Source of the DNA: Shewanella jiangmenensis
GTDB lineage: Bacteria > Pseudomonadota > Gammaproteobacteria > Enterobacterales > Shewanellaceae
Direction of reading: 5' to 3'
Assembly (NCBI RefSeq): GCF_018596335.1
Contig: NZ_JAHEPS010000001.1
Span: forward strand, 558,001-622,000
DNA length: 64,000 nucleotides
The notes under the pieces: generated by a model
Seen by the model: only the letters and a program-made list of their open reading frames with translations
Database searches by the model: none
What the model was told of the DNA's origin: nothing
In this document: positions 35,783 to 44,064 of the stretch, piece by piece
How the letters are laid out: each line of letters starts with the position of its first letter
Position numbering within the stretch: position 1 is the stretch's first letter
Made by a program: the position numbers and the translations under genes

Positions 35783-36592
35783 CTACTTTCGAGCACGCAT
35801 GTACAGGTTTTTATGTGTAGAACCAGGGGCAAGCCGCTCTTCTGTTTCGAACAAATCTGTCTTGGCTTTCACAAGGTCTGAGAGCTTCTTATAGCCATAG
35901 GTTCGTGAGTCAAAATCTGGCTGAAGCTTGTTAAGGTAACTGCCAAAGGTGCCTAAGTGCGCCCAACCGGAATCGTCACAGGAATGCTCAAGCGCATCGA
36001 GAACAAACGTCTTCGGAAACTCAGGCCGAACTAATATGGGTTCACTGGTTTGCGGTAGCCCGTGGGAAACTTGCTCAGCAGGGTGCGAATTGGGCACAGC
36101 AACCTCTGATGCTATCGCCCCAGGGCGAAGCACTTCGGTAAACAGAAATTTATGGCAGGCGTTGCGAAAAGCCTCAGGGGTCTTCTTTTCACCAAAACCC
36201 AGCACCGTTAAGCCTTCTTCCCGCAGCCGCATCGCCAGCCCCGTAAAGTCACTGTCGCTGGTCACCAGGCAGAAGCCATCAAACTTGCGGGTGTAGAGTA
36301 AATCCATCGCATCAATGATGAGCGTGCTATCGGTAGCGTTTTTACCTGTGGTGTACGCAAACTGCTGCATTGGCTTGATGGCATACTTTTGCAGCACCTT
36401 TTTCCAAGATGCGCTGGTCGGTGCCGTGAAGTCACCATAAATCCGTTTAACCGTTGCTTCGCCAAAACGGGCTATTTCGGCCAGCAGGCCATCAATCACA
36501 GCCGCCTGGGCATTGTCGGCGTCAATGAGCACCGCCAAACGTAGCGTAGGTTCTTCTGCTTCAATCTTTGCGACCAGTCTAGGAGTTACCAT
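35783..36592 (-). CDS. NYN (LabA/PIN-like) domain protein with C-terminal OST-HTH/LOTUS domain
   Basis: A 269-aa protein. The NYN domain occupies roughly residues 17-150, with the acidic residues of the PIN-like nuclease fold in LAVLIDADNAQ, KNATDSTLIIDAMDLL and FCLVTSDSDFTGLAMRLRE. A C-terminal winged-helix LOTUS-type module follows (FVLDALEHSCDDSGWAHLGTFGSYLNKLQPDF..YKKLSDLVK). Such proteins are predicted RNA-binding nucleases. The gene precedes the SRAP gene and the two are probably co-transcribed. The start matches the usual LRLAVLIDADN family position. Confidence 0.85.
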   Translation of the reverse strand: MVTPRLVAKIEAEEPTLRLAVLIDADNAQAAVIDGLLAEIARFGEATVKRIYGDFTAPTSASWKKVLQKYAIKPMQQFAYTTGKNATDSTLIIDAMDLLYTRKFDGFCLVTSDSDFTGLAMRLREEGLTVLGFGEKKTPEAFRNACHKFLFTEVLRPGAIASEVAVPNSHPAEQVSHGLPQTSEPILVRPEFPKTFVLDALEHSCDDSGWAHLGTFGSYLNKLQPDFDSRTYGYKKLSDLVKAKTDLFETEERLAPGSTHKNLYMRARK

Positions 36593-36758
36593 AAATATTC
36601 CATTTTTTATTAAGTAATTACATGGCTTCGAGGGGCACTACAACCATTAGTAACCCACTGTTAACTGATGTAAGGGCTGTCCCGTGCTTAGATTTCATAG
36701 AATGGGCCCTGTACAACTTGTGGTCGAAGCCATTCAAAGAATCGTAAGGAGCAACTGT

Positions 36759-37541
36759 TCAAGCCTTTGTATTGCTCGCCCACGCACCACGCTTAGCCAG
36801 CGTTAAGCTAAAGCTGGGGTCAAAGCTTTCATTGACTTCGCCCTTATAGCCCTTCGGATTAGCCAGAACCTGGCATGCGCCCAGATAGTAATTCGAGCTT
36901 GTATGTAAATGCCCATGCAGCCAGTAGTCCGGTTTATGCTCGTCAATAAAAGCACTCAAATCGGAAGCATAGGCAGCTGTCACTATGTTGTCCTGGTAGT
37001 AAGCTGGAACCGACAGCATGCTCGGTGCATGGTGAGTAACCACCACATTCAGGGCATTCTTGGAGCTGGCCAGGCTTTCAGCAAGCCAACTCAGGGACTG
37101 GCTGTGAATACTGGCCACATCAATGGATCTCAGCTTTGAGTAAGAGGGTTCTTTGCGGATTTTCTTGTAATCTCTCATCACTTGCTGGCACTCGTAACCA
37201 GCCACCCGAGGGTCACCAAACAGTTTGAAGTCAGTCCACAGCGTAGCGCCATGAAACCGCACACCATCAATCTCAACACTCTCGTTTTCGAGGATATGAA
37301 TATTCTTGCCAGCAGCGTGCTGCTTAACCTTGCCTAACAGGCTTGGGTAGCGATGGTTATAGTACTCATGGTTTCCCATGACATAAATCACCGGACAGCC
37401 AAACTCCTGCCGCACTATCCAGTCAATGCCTCTTACACCAACGTCTACGTCTCCGGCCAGCACAACCACGTCCGCGCCATCGGCTGGTGCATGGAAATCT
37501 TCAAATTCGATGTGTAAGTCGCTGTAGAGTCGGATGTTCAT
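36759..37541 (-). CDS. Calcineurin-like metallophosphoesterase
   Basis: A 260-aa cytoplasmic enzyme with the ordered motifs LYSDLHIEF (DxH), VLAGDVDVG (GDxx), VMGNHEYYNH (GNHE), VVTHHAPS (H) and HGHLHTSS (GHxH). This is the compact phosphohydrolase type common in phage and integron settings; the substrate is unknown. An attC-like site lies 30 bp upstream of its start, so it looks like cassette cargo. About 165 bp downstream I could not identify a clear attC, only an imperfect GTACAGGGC/AGCCCTTAC stem near 36680-36715. Confidence 0.85.
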   Translation of the reverse strand: MNIRLYSDLHIEFEDFHAPADGADVVVLAGDVDVGVRGIDWIVRQEFGCPVIYVMGNHEYYNHRYPSLLGKVKQHAAGKNIHILENESVEIDGVRFHGATLWTDFKLFGDPRVAGYECQQVMRDYKKIRKEPSYSKLRSIDVASIHSQSLSWLAESLASSKNALNVVVTHHAPSMLSVPAYYQDNIVTAAYASDLSAFIDEHKPDYWLHGHLHTSSNYYLGACQVLANPKGYKGEVNESFDPSFSLTLAKRGAWASNTKA

Positions 37542-37570
37542 ATGAAGTTCTTAAGACAGCAGATCCGAGT

Positions 37571-37628
37571 AGGCATAACCGAATCAAATCACAATTGATG
37601 GTCTGAGTGCCACAGTCACTTGTTACAT
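37571..37628 (-). repeat. attC-like site of the ccdAB cassette
   Basis: On the minus strand GTAACAAGTGACTGTGGCA.. to ..GATTCGGTTATGCC, about 58 bp. The left part AACAAGTGACYGTGGCAYTC recurs at 29495-29535. It lies between the metallophosphoesterase gene and divergent ccdA. Confidence 0.55.
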
Positions 37629-37682
37629 ACTTGCATTGCCCCTATAATTTATGCGCACACACAATACGCATAGGCCGCTGTC

Positions 37683-37928
37683 ATGAGAAACGCATATAGT
37701 ACGCAAGCACCAAAGAAAGCGACAAACTTAAGCTTAAACAGCGAGTTACTCGCTGAGGCTAAACGCTTAAATATAAACCTTTCGGCAACAATGGAAAGGG
37801 CGCTTGAGAAAGAAGTGAATCAACGCCTGAAAGCTGAATGGTTAGAGCAAAATGCTGATGCCATTAATGCTTGCAACAAGCTAATTGAAGACCACGGATT
37901 ATTTTCTGATTCTTACCGAGTATTCTAA
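37683..37928 (+). CDS. ccdA: CcdA-type antitoxin
   Basis: An 81-aa antitoxin. The N-terminal ribbon-helix-helix segment (KKATNLSLNSELLAEAKRLNINLSATMERALEKEV) matches CcdA, followed by the LxEQNADAINACNKLIEDHGLFSDSYRVF tail that neutralises CcdB. Its stop overlaps the ccdB start by one base. CcdA binds its own promoter, so autoregulation is expected. The pair is on the plus strand while neighbouring cassette genes are on the minus strand, as is usual for toxin-antitoxin cassettes with their own promoter. Confidence 0.93.
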   Translation: MRNAYSTQAPKKATNLSLNSELLAEAKRLNINLSATMERALEKEVNQRLKAEWLEQNADAINACNKLIEDHGLFSDSYRVF

Positions 37929-38245
37929 TGCCACAATTTTCGCTATACAAAAACAACGATAAAAGCACTTCAACCGCATACCCATACTTTGTTGACGTAC
38001 AAAGTGAATTGCTTGATACATTGAACACTCGATTAGTTATTCCCCTAACGCCTACTGCGTTGTTAGAGAAAAAAGCGCCCAGTCATCTATGCCCCCTAAT
38101 CCATATTGATGAAGGTGACTTCGTAATTCTGACTCATCAAATGGCAAGTGTACCAACCAAAATTCTAAGAGAGCCTGTAAATGATCTAAGCACTTTTAGA
38201 GACGAGATAATCTCTGCTATCGACTTTCTGATTACTGGCATATAA
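37928..38245 (+). CDS. ccdB: CcdB-type gyrase toxin
   Basis: A 105-aa CcdB: MPQFSLYKNNDKSTSTAYPYFVDVQSELLDTLNTRLVIPL at the N-terminus, the central LCPLIHIDEGDFVILTHQMASVP and the C-terminal AIDFLITGI that contacts gyrase. CcdB poisons DNA gyrase. No frameshift is seen, so the toxin appears intact. In large integrons such pairs are thought to stabilise cassette arrays, and here it may likewise stabilise the island. Confidence 0.93.
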   Translation: MPQFSLYKNNDKSTSTAYPYFVDVQSELLDTLNTRLVIPLTPTALLEKKAPSHLCPLIHIDEGDFVILTHQMASVPTKILREPVNDLSTFRDEIISAIDFLITGI

Positions 38246-38248
38246 AGT

Positions 38249-38297
38249 CGTGAACAGGTGCGCCGCTAGGCTTCATCCTGCTTTACCTTGTTAGCCT
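38249..38297 (-). repeat. Short attC-like site
   Basis: On the minus strand GGCTAACAAGGTAAAGCAGG.. pairs with ..CACCTGTTCAC. The stop codon of the upstream gene is the TAA in GCTAACA. About 48 bp; the right-hand core is poorly conserved. Confidence 0.5.
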
Positions 38298-39001
38298 CCC
38301 AACACCACAGCGAGTAACAGTGCAAAAAAAATCACAGCAACCGCTACCCATTTAGTGCTTTTACTATCTTTGCGGGTGTTAGATGGCTCTGGAAGAGCGT
38401 GTTTAGCATTAACGCCCATGCCAATACTATTTAAAAACAGCTGTTCTCTTTGCTTTCTCTTACCTTTAAGTTTCAATTCATATTCAACCCAAACATCATT
38501 GTGCATTTGATGAAGTGTTGTATGCTCATCTGGCTCTCCCCAGCTTTCGGTAAGCCACTTGATGTCTGTTTTATTCAATAATGCTAGTTTTTCATAGCCA
38601 AGTGATTTATAAGAAAAAGAAAGTCCTTTCAGTTTCATTCCAGGAATGGACTCGAGCACATTATAACCAGGCTCTTTGAGGACTTCTGAATAGGGGATTG
38701 AAAAAGAGTTAATTGCGGCCAGCCAATACAAAAGAGCGAGCTCTTCATCATAGGAGGCTTTTTGCTTTCTTTTATCCCGTATTAAAGCTCTTGTAGCAAT
38801 CGCTGCCTCTCCAAAAGAAGCGGGCAAGGGAATATTTTCTAAAGCAACTGCCAGTCTCTTTACAGGCTCTCCTCGTAACTGTTTGATTCTGTCGGCCCAG
38901 AACTCACCCGATTGCAATTCGTCACGATGGCGAGACCAAAAATCACCAACATGTTTTTCTGCGTCTATATCTGTTTCAGTTTTATGCCAAGACTCGCTCA
39001 T
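38291..39001 (-). CDS. Hypothetical protein with C-terminal membrane anchor
   Basis: A 236-aa protein, mostly helical and charged, ending in a single tail-anchor helix (WVAVAVIFFALLLAVVLGG). No recognised motif in the soluble part (HVGDFWSRHRDELQSGEFWADRIKQLRG..). It is complete within one attC-bounded cassette: the core of the upstream site ends 14 bp before the ATG, and the stop is in the next attC. A tail-anchored cassette protein could be a membrane effector, but nothing in the sequence proves it. Confidence 0.7.
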   Translation of the reverse strand: MSESWHKTETDIDAEKHVGDFWSRHRDELQSGEFWADRIKQLRGEPVKRLAVALENIPLPASFGEAAIATRALIRDKRKQKASYDEELALLYWLAAINSFSIPYSEVLKEPGYNVLESIPGMKLKGLSFSYKSLGYEKLALLNKTDIKWLTESWGEPDEHTTLHQMHNDVWVEYELKLKGKRKQREQLFLNSIGMGVNAKHALPEPSNTRKDSKSTKWVAVAVIFFALLLAVVLGG

Positions 39002-39014
39002 AGTTTCCTTGGGA

Positions 39015-39129
39015 GGCTAACGCCCAATTAAGGTGTGAGCCACGCTACCAATACACTTAATTTGGACGCCGTAAACACGGAATTAAACCTAAACCAAAAA
39101 TGCCACGCGTGTGGAATCACTCTGTTAGC
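39015..39129 (-). repeat. attC site, 115 bp
   Basis: On the minus strand the site opens GCTAACAGAGTGATTCCACACGC and closes GCGTGGCTCACACCTTAATT, then GGGCGTTAGCC. Outer cores GCTAAC/GTTAGC and inner GTGA..CACACGC/GCGTGG..TCACAC arms pair. The stop TAA of the DUF2971 gene is inside the left core. Confidence 0.85.
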
Positions 39130-39943
39130 TTTGTTGGTTGATTGATTGTTCTGCTATTAACTGCCATGAGTGTACATCAGGCTGACATTGCAACAATTGT
39201 AAATCTTTGCGTCCCCATGAAAGAAGGATCTCTTGAAGTTCATCACCGGAGAAATCATTCTTTTTAGTTACATTCTTATATATATGCCGACCTAAATATA
39301 TTTCCTTAATGGCATTTTCTGGTATATCAAAACAATACAGTGGACGCCCTGCTACTGAGATTTTATTCCAAGCGTTACTGCGCCCCTTTCCGAAATGGTA
39401 GGTAAACGGTAGAGCTGATATGTCCTTAACAACTCGAACTTCTTCTTCGTAGCTCCACTCAATTGATTTGTACAAAAATGCCCTTTTGACTAAATTAAAC
39501 GACTCAGAGTTAAATTTGATGCCATTTCCAATACTCATCAATTCTTCACTGCTTAAAGTAGACAAATTTTTATGTGGCTTGGTTGCCGAATAGACGATTT
39601 CTCCATACTGACAAGGTATGACGCATGCATTTTCATCAGTAAATCCAGCTAATTTGACATCAAAGCCAATTACTACACCTTGGTGTTCATCCCCATAGTG
39701 AGCCCACATTAACGGATTCAATGGCTGCCTAGTAAGTGACAGCACACCATAGTTTCTTGAAAACCGAGTTTTACATGCATTCGTAGCCATTCTTGCAGAT
39801 ACGTATGAGTCACTGTCCTCCTCGAATCCAAAGGCAGTGCATTCAAATGGATCATTCAGGTCTTCGAGGCAAGAAAAGCCAAGTGATGAGTTTTTAATAA
39901 CTGAAATAGCTGCTTTAAACGACATATATTTATACAGAATCAA
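39125..39943 (-). CDS. DUF2971 protein
   Basis: A 272-aa protein with DUF2971 hallmarks: YKYMSFKAAISVIKNSSLGFSCLEDLNDPFEC near the N-terminus, GVLSLTRQPLNPLMWAHYGDEHQGVVIGFD in the middle, and KSIEWSYEEEVRVV. DUF2971 is widespread in defence islands and integron arrays; its biochemical role is unknown to me. It is the single cargo gene of a cassette bounded by the Vibrio-like attC upstream and the 115-bp attC downstream. The ATG begins 18 bp after the attC core. Confidence 0.87.
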   Translation of the reverse strand: MILYKYMSFKAAISVIKNSSLGFSCLEDLNDPFECTAFGFEEDSDSYVSARMATNACKTRFSRNYGVLSLTRQPLNPLMWAHYGDEHQGVVIGFDVKLAGFTDENACVIPCQYGEIVYSATKPHKNLSTLSSEELMSIGNGIKFNSESFNLVKRAFLYKSIEWSYEEEVRVVKDISALPFTYHFGKGRSNAWNKISVAGRPLYCFDIPENAIKEIYLGRHIYKNVTKKNDFSGDELQEILLSWGRKDLQLLQCQPDVHSWQLIAEQSINQQS

Positions 39944-39959
39944 TGTGTATCCTCAAAAA

Positions 39960-40084
39960 GCAACGCTCGCCTGAGGGGCTGGCAACGCATACCATTAAAA
40001 CCAAACACAACAACTGCAACCACCTCGGCTCAATAGGACTGGAAACGCCGCACGTTGACACTCCCTCTTGAGGCGTTTGTTGGC
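39960..40084 (-). repeat. Vibrio cholerae repeat (VCR)-like attC site
   Basis: On the minus strand CCAACAAACGCCTCAAGAGG.. and ..GCGTTTCCAGTCCTATTGAG, then GTTGTTGTGTTTGG and GCCAGCCCCTCAGGCGAGCG, reproduce the VCR consensus as I know it over about 125 bp. The core reads GCGTTGC rather than GCGTTAG. This is the clearest evidence that the array is built of integron cassettes. Confidence 0.92.
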
Positions 40085-40104
40085 AATACGTTTTAGGCAA
40101 AACT

Positions 40105-41415
40105 TTACTCATCAAACAATTTACTGACATCGAGTTCATCTGCATAAGCAGAGATTAAACGAATATACTGCGTAGTTTTGGCATTTTTCCCTTGTACCTT
40201 GGTGTTAGAGAAGTTACTAATAGAGACCCCAAAAACTTTTTCAATACGCTTCAAGAATGCGTCGGAAAGTACATCAGGAGCAACTATGTCATATTTTCTA
40301 GTCACGCTATTCCTAATAATATCGTTAAAATGTTCGTCTGCACTGTTAAAGGAATAACCAATCACTACCACTTTTTCTGAGTTATGAACTAGTTCAGCAG
40401 CTTTCGCCCAAGTATCAATATACTTATGGGACAATATTGGTTTAAGTTTTAGAGGGGGAACCATTGAGGGTATTACATGCTTTTGTTCCTCTACAATGCT
40501 ACTTGTGAAATCAATATTTGAAGATATCTCCCCTTCAATAAACTCTTTTAAATCAATCGAATCTAAGTCATTAATCGGTAATAACTGCCTTGTGTCCATA
40601 CGCACATATTCTGATAAGCCGCCATGGAAATAAATAACATTTCCCAATCCAGAATTTGCCAAAAACGTTGTATAGTTTAGCGTTATTGCATCAATACCTT
40701 TAGGCAATTTAGAGTAAAATGGCATGCCCCCACTTTTGAAATTCGACAATACTTGGTTTTGCTTCCATACCAAATAGCCCCACAAACACCATGAAATATA
40801 TATATAGTTTTTAACATCAGCTTGATTATGGCTATAAAACCCTAAAAACTTTTGAATCAACAGTTGTTCAATGTCTAGCATATGAGATGCAATAGCATCA
40901 GCTATTGGGTTCCCATCTGAAGTTAAACTTTCCTTGAGTGTAACTTTGAGGATTAGTTTAAATGTCTCTGATAACGACATTTTATGAACGTCAATTATGA
41001 AATCACTCTCTGTAAACTCTGAACCAAATGCTTCTGAGATCAATTTAAACGTTTCATCGTCAATATGGCTAACATTCTTAATTTCCACAAGTTTTTCAAA
41101 CAAACGAATTATTACTAACCCTCTTTTTTTAGACAGGTCTGATTCATCTTGAATCTTGGTTTCAGCTTCACTTACTAATTCAACTATCTTCTTTAGCTGT
41201 TCTATGTCTTTCTTAGTAATATTTTCAATTTCATTATTAATAAAACGATTAAAGTCAAAGCGAAGACCAGGAAGAGCATTTCTGATAGCTTTTTCAAAAC
41301 TTGCCCCTTCTCCATTGATAAATCTCGATACTTCAGTTAAAAGCTTATTCGCTAGTGGAAAATCAATGCCTGACGTCTTATCAACACCTGCACCAGTAAT
41401 GAGAACTTTATTCAT
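40105..41415 (-). CDS. SIR2-like domain protein
   Basis: A 436-aa protein with SIR2-like Rossmann signatures: NKVLITGAGVDKTSGIDFPLANKL at the N-terminus (GAG..D nucleotide loop), AITLNYTTFLAN, NVIYFHGGL and VVVIGYSFNSADEHFND. A helical insertion of about 200 residues separates the first and second motifs. Related proteins deplete NAD during phage infection in several systems; here it stands alone with no HerA, Argonaute or other partner beside it. Its gene ends 20 bp before the VCR-like attC, so it probably came from a Vibrio-type cassette pool. Confidence 0.8.
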   Translation of the reverse strand: MNKVLITGAGVDKTSGIDFPLANKLLTEVSRFINGEGASFEKAIRNALPGLRFDFNRFINNEIENITKKDIEQLKKIVELVSEAETKIQDESDLSKKRGLVIIRLFEKLVEIKNVSHIDDETFKLISEAFGSEFTESDFIIDVHKMSLSETFKLILKVTLKESLTSDGNPIADAIASHMLDIEQLLIQKFLGFYSHNQADVKNYIYISWCLWGYLVWKQNQVLSNFKSGGMPFYSKLPKGIDAITLNYTTFLANSGLGNVIYFHGGLSEYVRMDTRQLLPINDLDSIDLKEFIEGEISSNIDFTSSIVEEQKHVIPSMVPPLKLKPILSHKYIDTWAKAAELVHNSEKVVVIGYSFNSADEHFNDIIRNSVTRKYDIVAPDVLSDAFLKRIEKVFGVSISNFSNTKVQGKNAKTTQYIRLISAYADELDVSKLFDE

Positions 41416-41560
41416 AACTAAACCTACTCAAGTAGCAAATACACAACCTAAATATTGAGGACACCCACAACTCCTCCGACTCGGAATCGGCAGGAGAGAA
41501 ATCGAAATACCCAGAAGGGTAGGATGTTCAGGAACAGCTAGCCTCGCCCACGCCATTTCG

Positions 41561-41650
41561 CTCAACGCCCAGCGACTTCGATAGGGAGATTGCTGGTGAT
41601 ATATCTAAGTGAGGCATTGTGAATGTCCTACCACTTTACTATACGAGTTA
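41561..41650 (-). repeat. Possible attC remnant with dispersed-repeat fragment
   Basis: On the minus strand, downstream of the 41648 gene, AGTGGTAGGACATTCACAATGCC precedes CGAAGTCGCTGGGCGTTGAGCG. The latter also resembles the edge of the 140-bp inverted repeats at 24.9 and 26.8 kb. The remaining 41416-41560 shows nothing else. Confidence 0.35.
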
Positions 41651-41992
41651 TTTTTTAACACAGGAGTAAGTCATTTCTCTATCGATTGAGGTTCCATAAT
41701 GAGAAGCCTTTAACGTGTTAAATTTTGGATCCCATGTTAAGGTTCCAAATCCCTTTTCATGTATAGTAACCTTACCATCAGATTTAATAACCTCATTGTT
41801 TACGAATTGAAAAGGCCATACATACGAAATTGAATGCTGCGTGTTGAAATATGCTTCATGGATGCTACCAATTTCACCAACTTGCTCACGGTGTGTCCTT
41901 GTGTCACCTTTACTAACGTTATCCCCAACTAACTTACATTCCATCTTGTATGGTTGCTGATTAGCTTCAATTAGAAATGCCAAATCAATCAC
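41648..41992 (-). CDS. Hypothetical protein, possible PD-(D/E)XK nuclease remnant
   Basis: A 114-aa frame from a GTG start preceded by TTTTGAGGTTTTAA. IDLAFLIEANQQPYKMECKLVGDNVSKGDTRTHREQVG contains an Asp, then an E-x-K (MECK), in a spacing that suits the restriction-endonuclease-like fold; a Gln/Arg helix follows. It is short for such an enzyme, so it may be a truncated copy. No recognised family. AT-rich, within the cassette region. Confidence 0.5.
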   Translation of the reverse strand: MIDLAFLIEANQQPYKMECKLVGDNVSKGDTRTHREQVGEIGSIHEAYFNTQHSISYVWPFQFVNNEVIKSDGKVTIHEKGFGTLTWDPKFNTLKASHYGTSIDREMTYSCVKK

Positions 41993-42166
41993 TTAAAACC
42001 TCAAAAATAATTTACATTAAAAAAGACTAATGTAATAAAATCCGACTTAATAACGCAATAGGTCGTTCCAAAGAATTTCAGAAATCGAGTTTCTTAGTTT
42101 AACCATGTAGTTCGCTTCTGAGCGCTCTCGCAATATTAAATCCGACTTTAACTACAATCCGCATTA

Positions 42167-42353
42167 TCGCTGGTGTGGAACTCCAACACTAGGGTCTCAT
42201 CAATCTACGGGCACAAAGGATCTGCTATCTCATTCATCCGGCCGCGCATTGTTCACGCCCCCGATGTTGTCTCACTGATGAAGCATACGCCTAGTTTCGA
42301 GCCCGCATATACAGGTTTTTATGTGTAGAACCAGAGGCAAGCCTCTCTTCTGC
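42167..42353. repeat. 187-bp duplicated remnant of the NYN/SRAP gene junction
   Basis: This segment matches 35659-35845 at about 85-90% by eye, in the same orientation. The original copy covers the start of the SRAP gene and the end of the NYN gene; here both pieces are isolated with no intact frame. It shows that an NYN-SRAP unit once stood here or that a 6.5-kb segment was duplicated and decayed. The remainder of 41993-42441 has no gene. Confidence 0.85.
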
Positions 42354-42441
42354 TAGTTATGCCTGTTCCCACTCTTTTTTGTCCACACTCTTCTTTCTTT
42401 TTGAGAAAACACTTCCAGTGCTAGTAAACAATCAAGAAAAG

Positions 42442-44064
42442 TTAACCGTAGAGTCCTTCAAGTTGAGGGAGCCTAAGAAAATAAGATGGAGCAGATTGAG
42501 TAAAATTTCCTAAACTGTTTTGTCTTAACGTTACTCTTATAAGGACACAACAGTTTTCAGCCCGTGTAATACCAACGTAGTGTAGGTTAGTATCTTGAGC
42601 CAAACTAGGGTAGATAGGGTTATTCCAATCATTATTTTCTACACGCTGGAATGGAAAAGACCACTCTTCTAGATCAAAATGAAATACAACTTTAAATTCC
42701 AACCCTTTGGACTTGTGCAAAGTCATAACCTGAACCTCACTTTCATCCAAAGGCATAAACTGTTTGATTAGCTCATATTGCTGTAGGATCGTGCGCACTG
42801 CTATATCTGATGCTGCGGTCTCATTAATGTTCAACATTAACGCCAGCTCTTGAAACTTCGTAATAATCTGTTCAACGTCTTCTATTTCGCGAATCACTCT
42901 TATTGCTTTCCTAATCGAAGCTATATTACTATCTCTTGATAAAACATGTTCAAATTTTATTTCAATTAGCTCTTGAGTTGTTGCAATTGCCCCATATTTA
43001 AACGCTAGTAGGTGAGAATACAACTCAGAACAATCCGTACCGACTTCATCAAGAGGGTTGTCAGAATAGATTCTATAATTTACCTCTAAACCTGATGTTA
43101 ATAGTCTAAGAGACTTTTCACTCTTAGCTAATATTGCAATATCAGAAGCTTTAGTTATTTCCCACTCACCATTTTCTATCCAATTTGATATCCAATTAGA
43201 TATTTCTTTAGCAGCGTCTTTCAGGTTCCCAACAATTTCCCGCCTAAATATATTTTTATGCGCACATTGAATTAGCTGAAAGCTTGGTTCAAGTAGCCTA
43301 GATGCGTAGTTGACAATCGAATCGTGGCTTCTATGATTAATATTTATTTCAAAGTGTTTAAAATTATCTGAATCATTCACTAAGCCATTTAACAACTCTG
43401 GATTACCACCTCTAAATTCATAAATTGATTGAGATATATCACCAACCGCTGTTGCTGTTAGCCCTAGCATGTGAAGTTTCTCAAAAAGTTGGTGCTGACT
43501 TACAGATGAATCTTGATATTCGTCAATAAACACATGTGAATATTTAGCTTTAATGTAACGTTCTGCAGCTGCTGACCTCCTTAATATATACAAGGCCATT
43601 GCGGCAAATGAATTCATCCACAAAAGACCAGAATCATATAGACGTTTAAAACCGTCATCATTAAAGATATTTTCAACAGTTGGAGAACGATATTCTTCTT
43701 TTATAAAAAGCAAATACGGATTTTGCAGTCTTTTGACTACTTTACATTCCGTAGGATTGCCTCCCCAGACTCTGGATATAAAAGGCAGGATTAGTTCTTT
43801 TAAGCAAAAACTATCAATTGTGCCAAAAAAGCTTTGTTTCGTATCATGTGCATTATGCTTACATCGCATTTTTAATTCTTGGCTTGCTTTTTTGGTAAAT
43901 GTAATTGCAATCACGCCTTTGTGCTGTGGTAACTCACGAGTGATTTTTCTAATTTTTTCCTTCATCACCGTTGTTTTACCACTCCCAGGGCAAGCTGTAA
44001 TAACCATGCTGCCGTCGTAATCTATAGCAGCTTGCTGTTGCGTTGTTGGAGTAAACGTTTTCAT
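42442..44064 (-). CDS. gajB: UvrD/Rep-type helicase, Gabija GajB
   Basis: A 540-aa superfamily 1 helicase: Walker A ACPGSGKTTVMKEKI (residues 19-33), IAITFTKKASQELK (Ia), VFIDEYQDSSVSQHQLF (II), GDISQSIYEFRGG (III), VQVMTLHKSKGLEFKVVF (V) and HYVGITRAENCCVLI (VI). The ATG overlaps the stop of the upstream OLD-type nuclease gene by four bases (ATGA), which together with protein sizes fits the two-gene Gabija antiphage system. In Gabija, GajB is thought to sense DNA ends or products and assist GajA. All motifs are intact. Confidence 0.9.
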   Translation of the reverse strand: MKTFTPTTQQQAAIDYDGSMVITACPGSGKTTVMKEKIRKITRELPQHKGVIAITFTKKASQELKMRCKHNAHDTKQSFFGTIDSFCLKELILPFISRVWGGNPTECKVVKRLQNPYLLFIKEEYRSPTVENIFNDDGFKRLYDSGLLWMNSFAAMALYILRRSAAAERYIKAKYSHVFIDEYQDSSVSQHQLFEKLHMLGLTATAVGDISQSIYEFRGGNPELLNGLVNDSDNFKHFEININHRSHDSIVNYASRLLEPSFQLIQCAHKNIFRREIVGNLKDAAKEISNWISNWIENGEWEITKASDIAILAKSEKSLRLLTSGLEVNYRIYSDNPLDEVGTDCSELYSHLLAFKYGAIATTQELIEIKFEHVLSRDSNIASIRKAIRVIREIEDVEQIITKFQELALMLNINETAASDIAVRTILQQYELIKQFMPLDESEVQVMTLHKSKGLEFKVVFHFDLEEWSFPFQRVENNDWNNPIYPSLAQDTNLHYVGITRAENCCVLIRVTLRQNSLGNFTQSAPSYFLRLPQLEGLYG

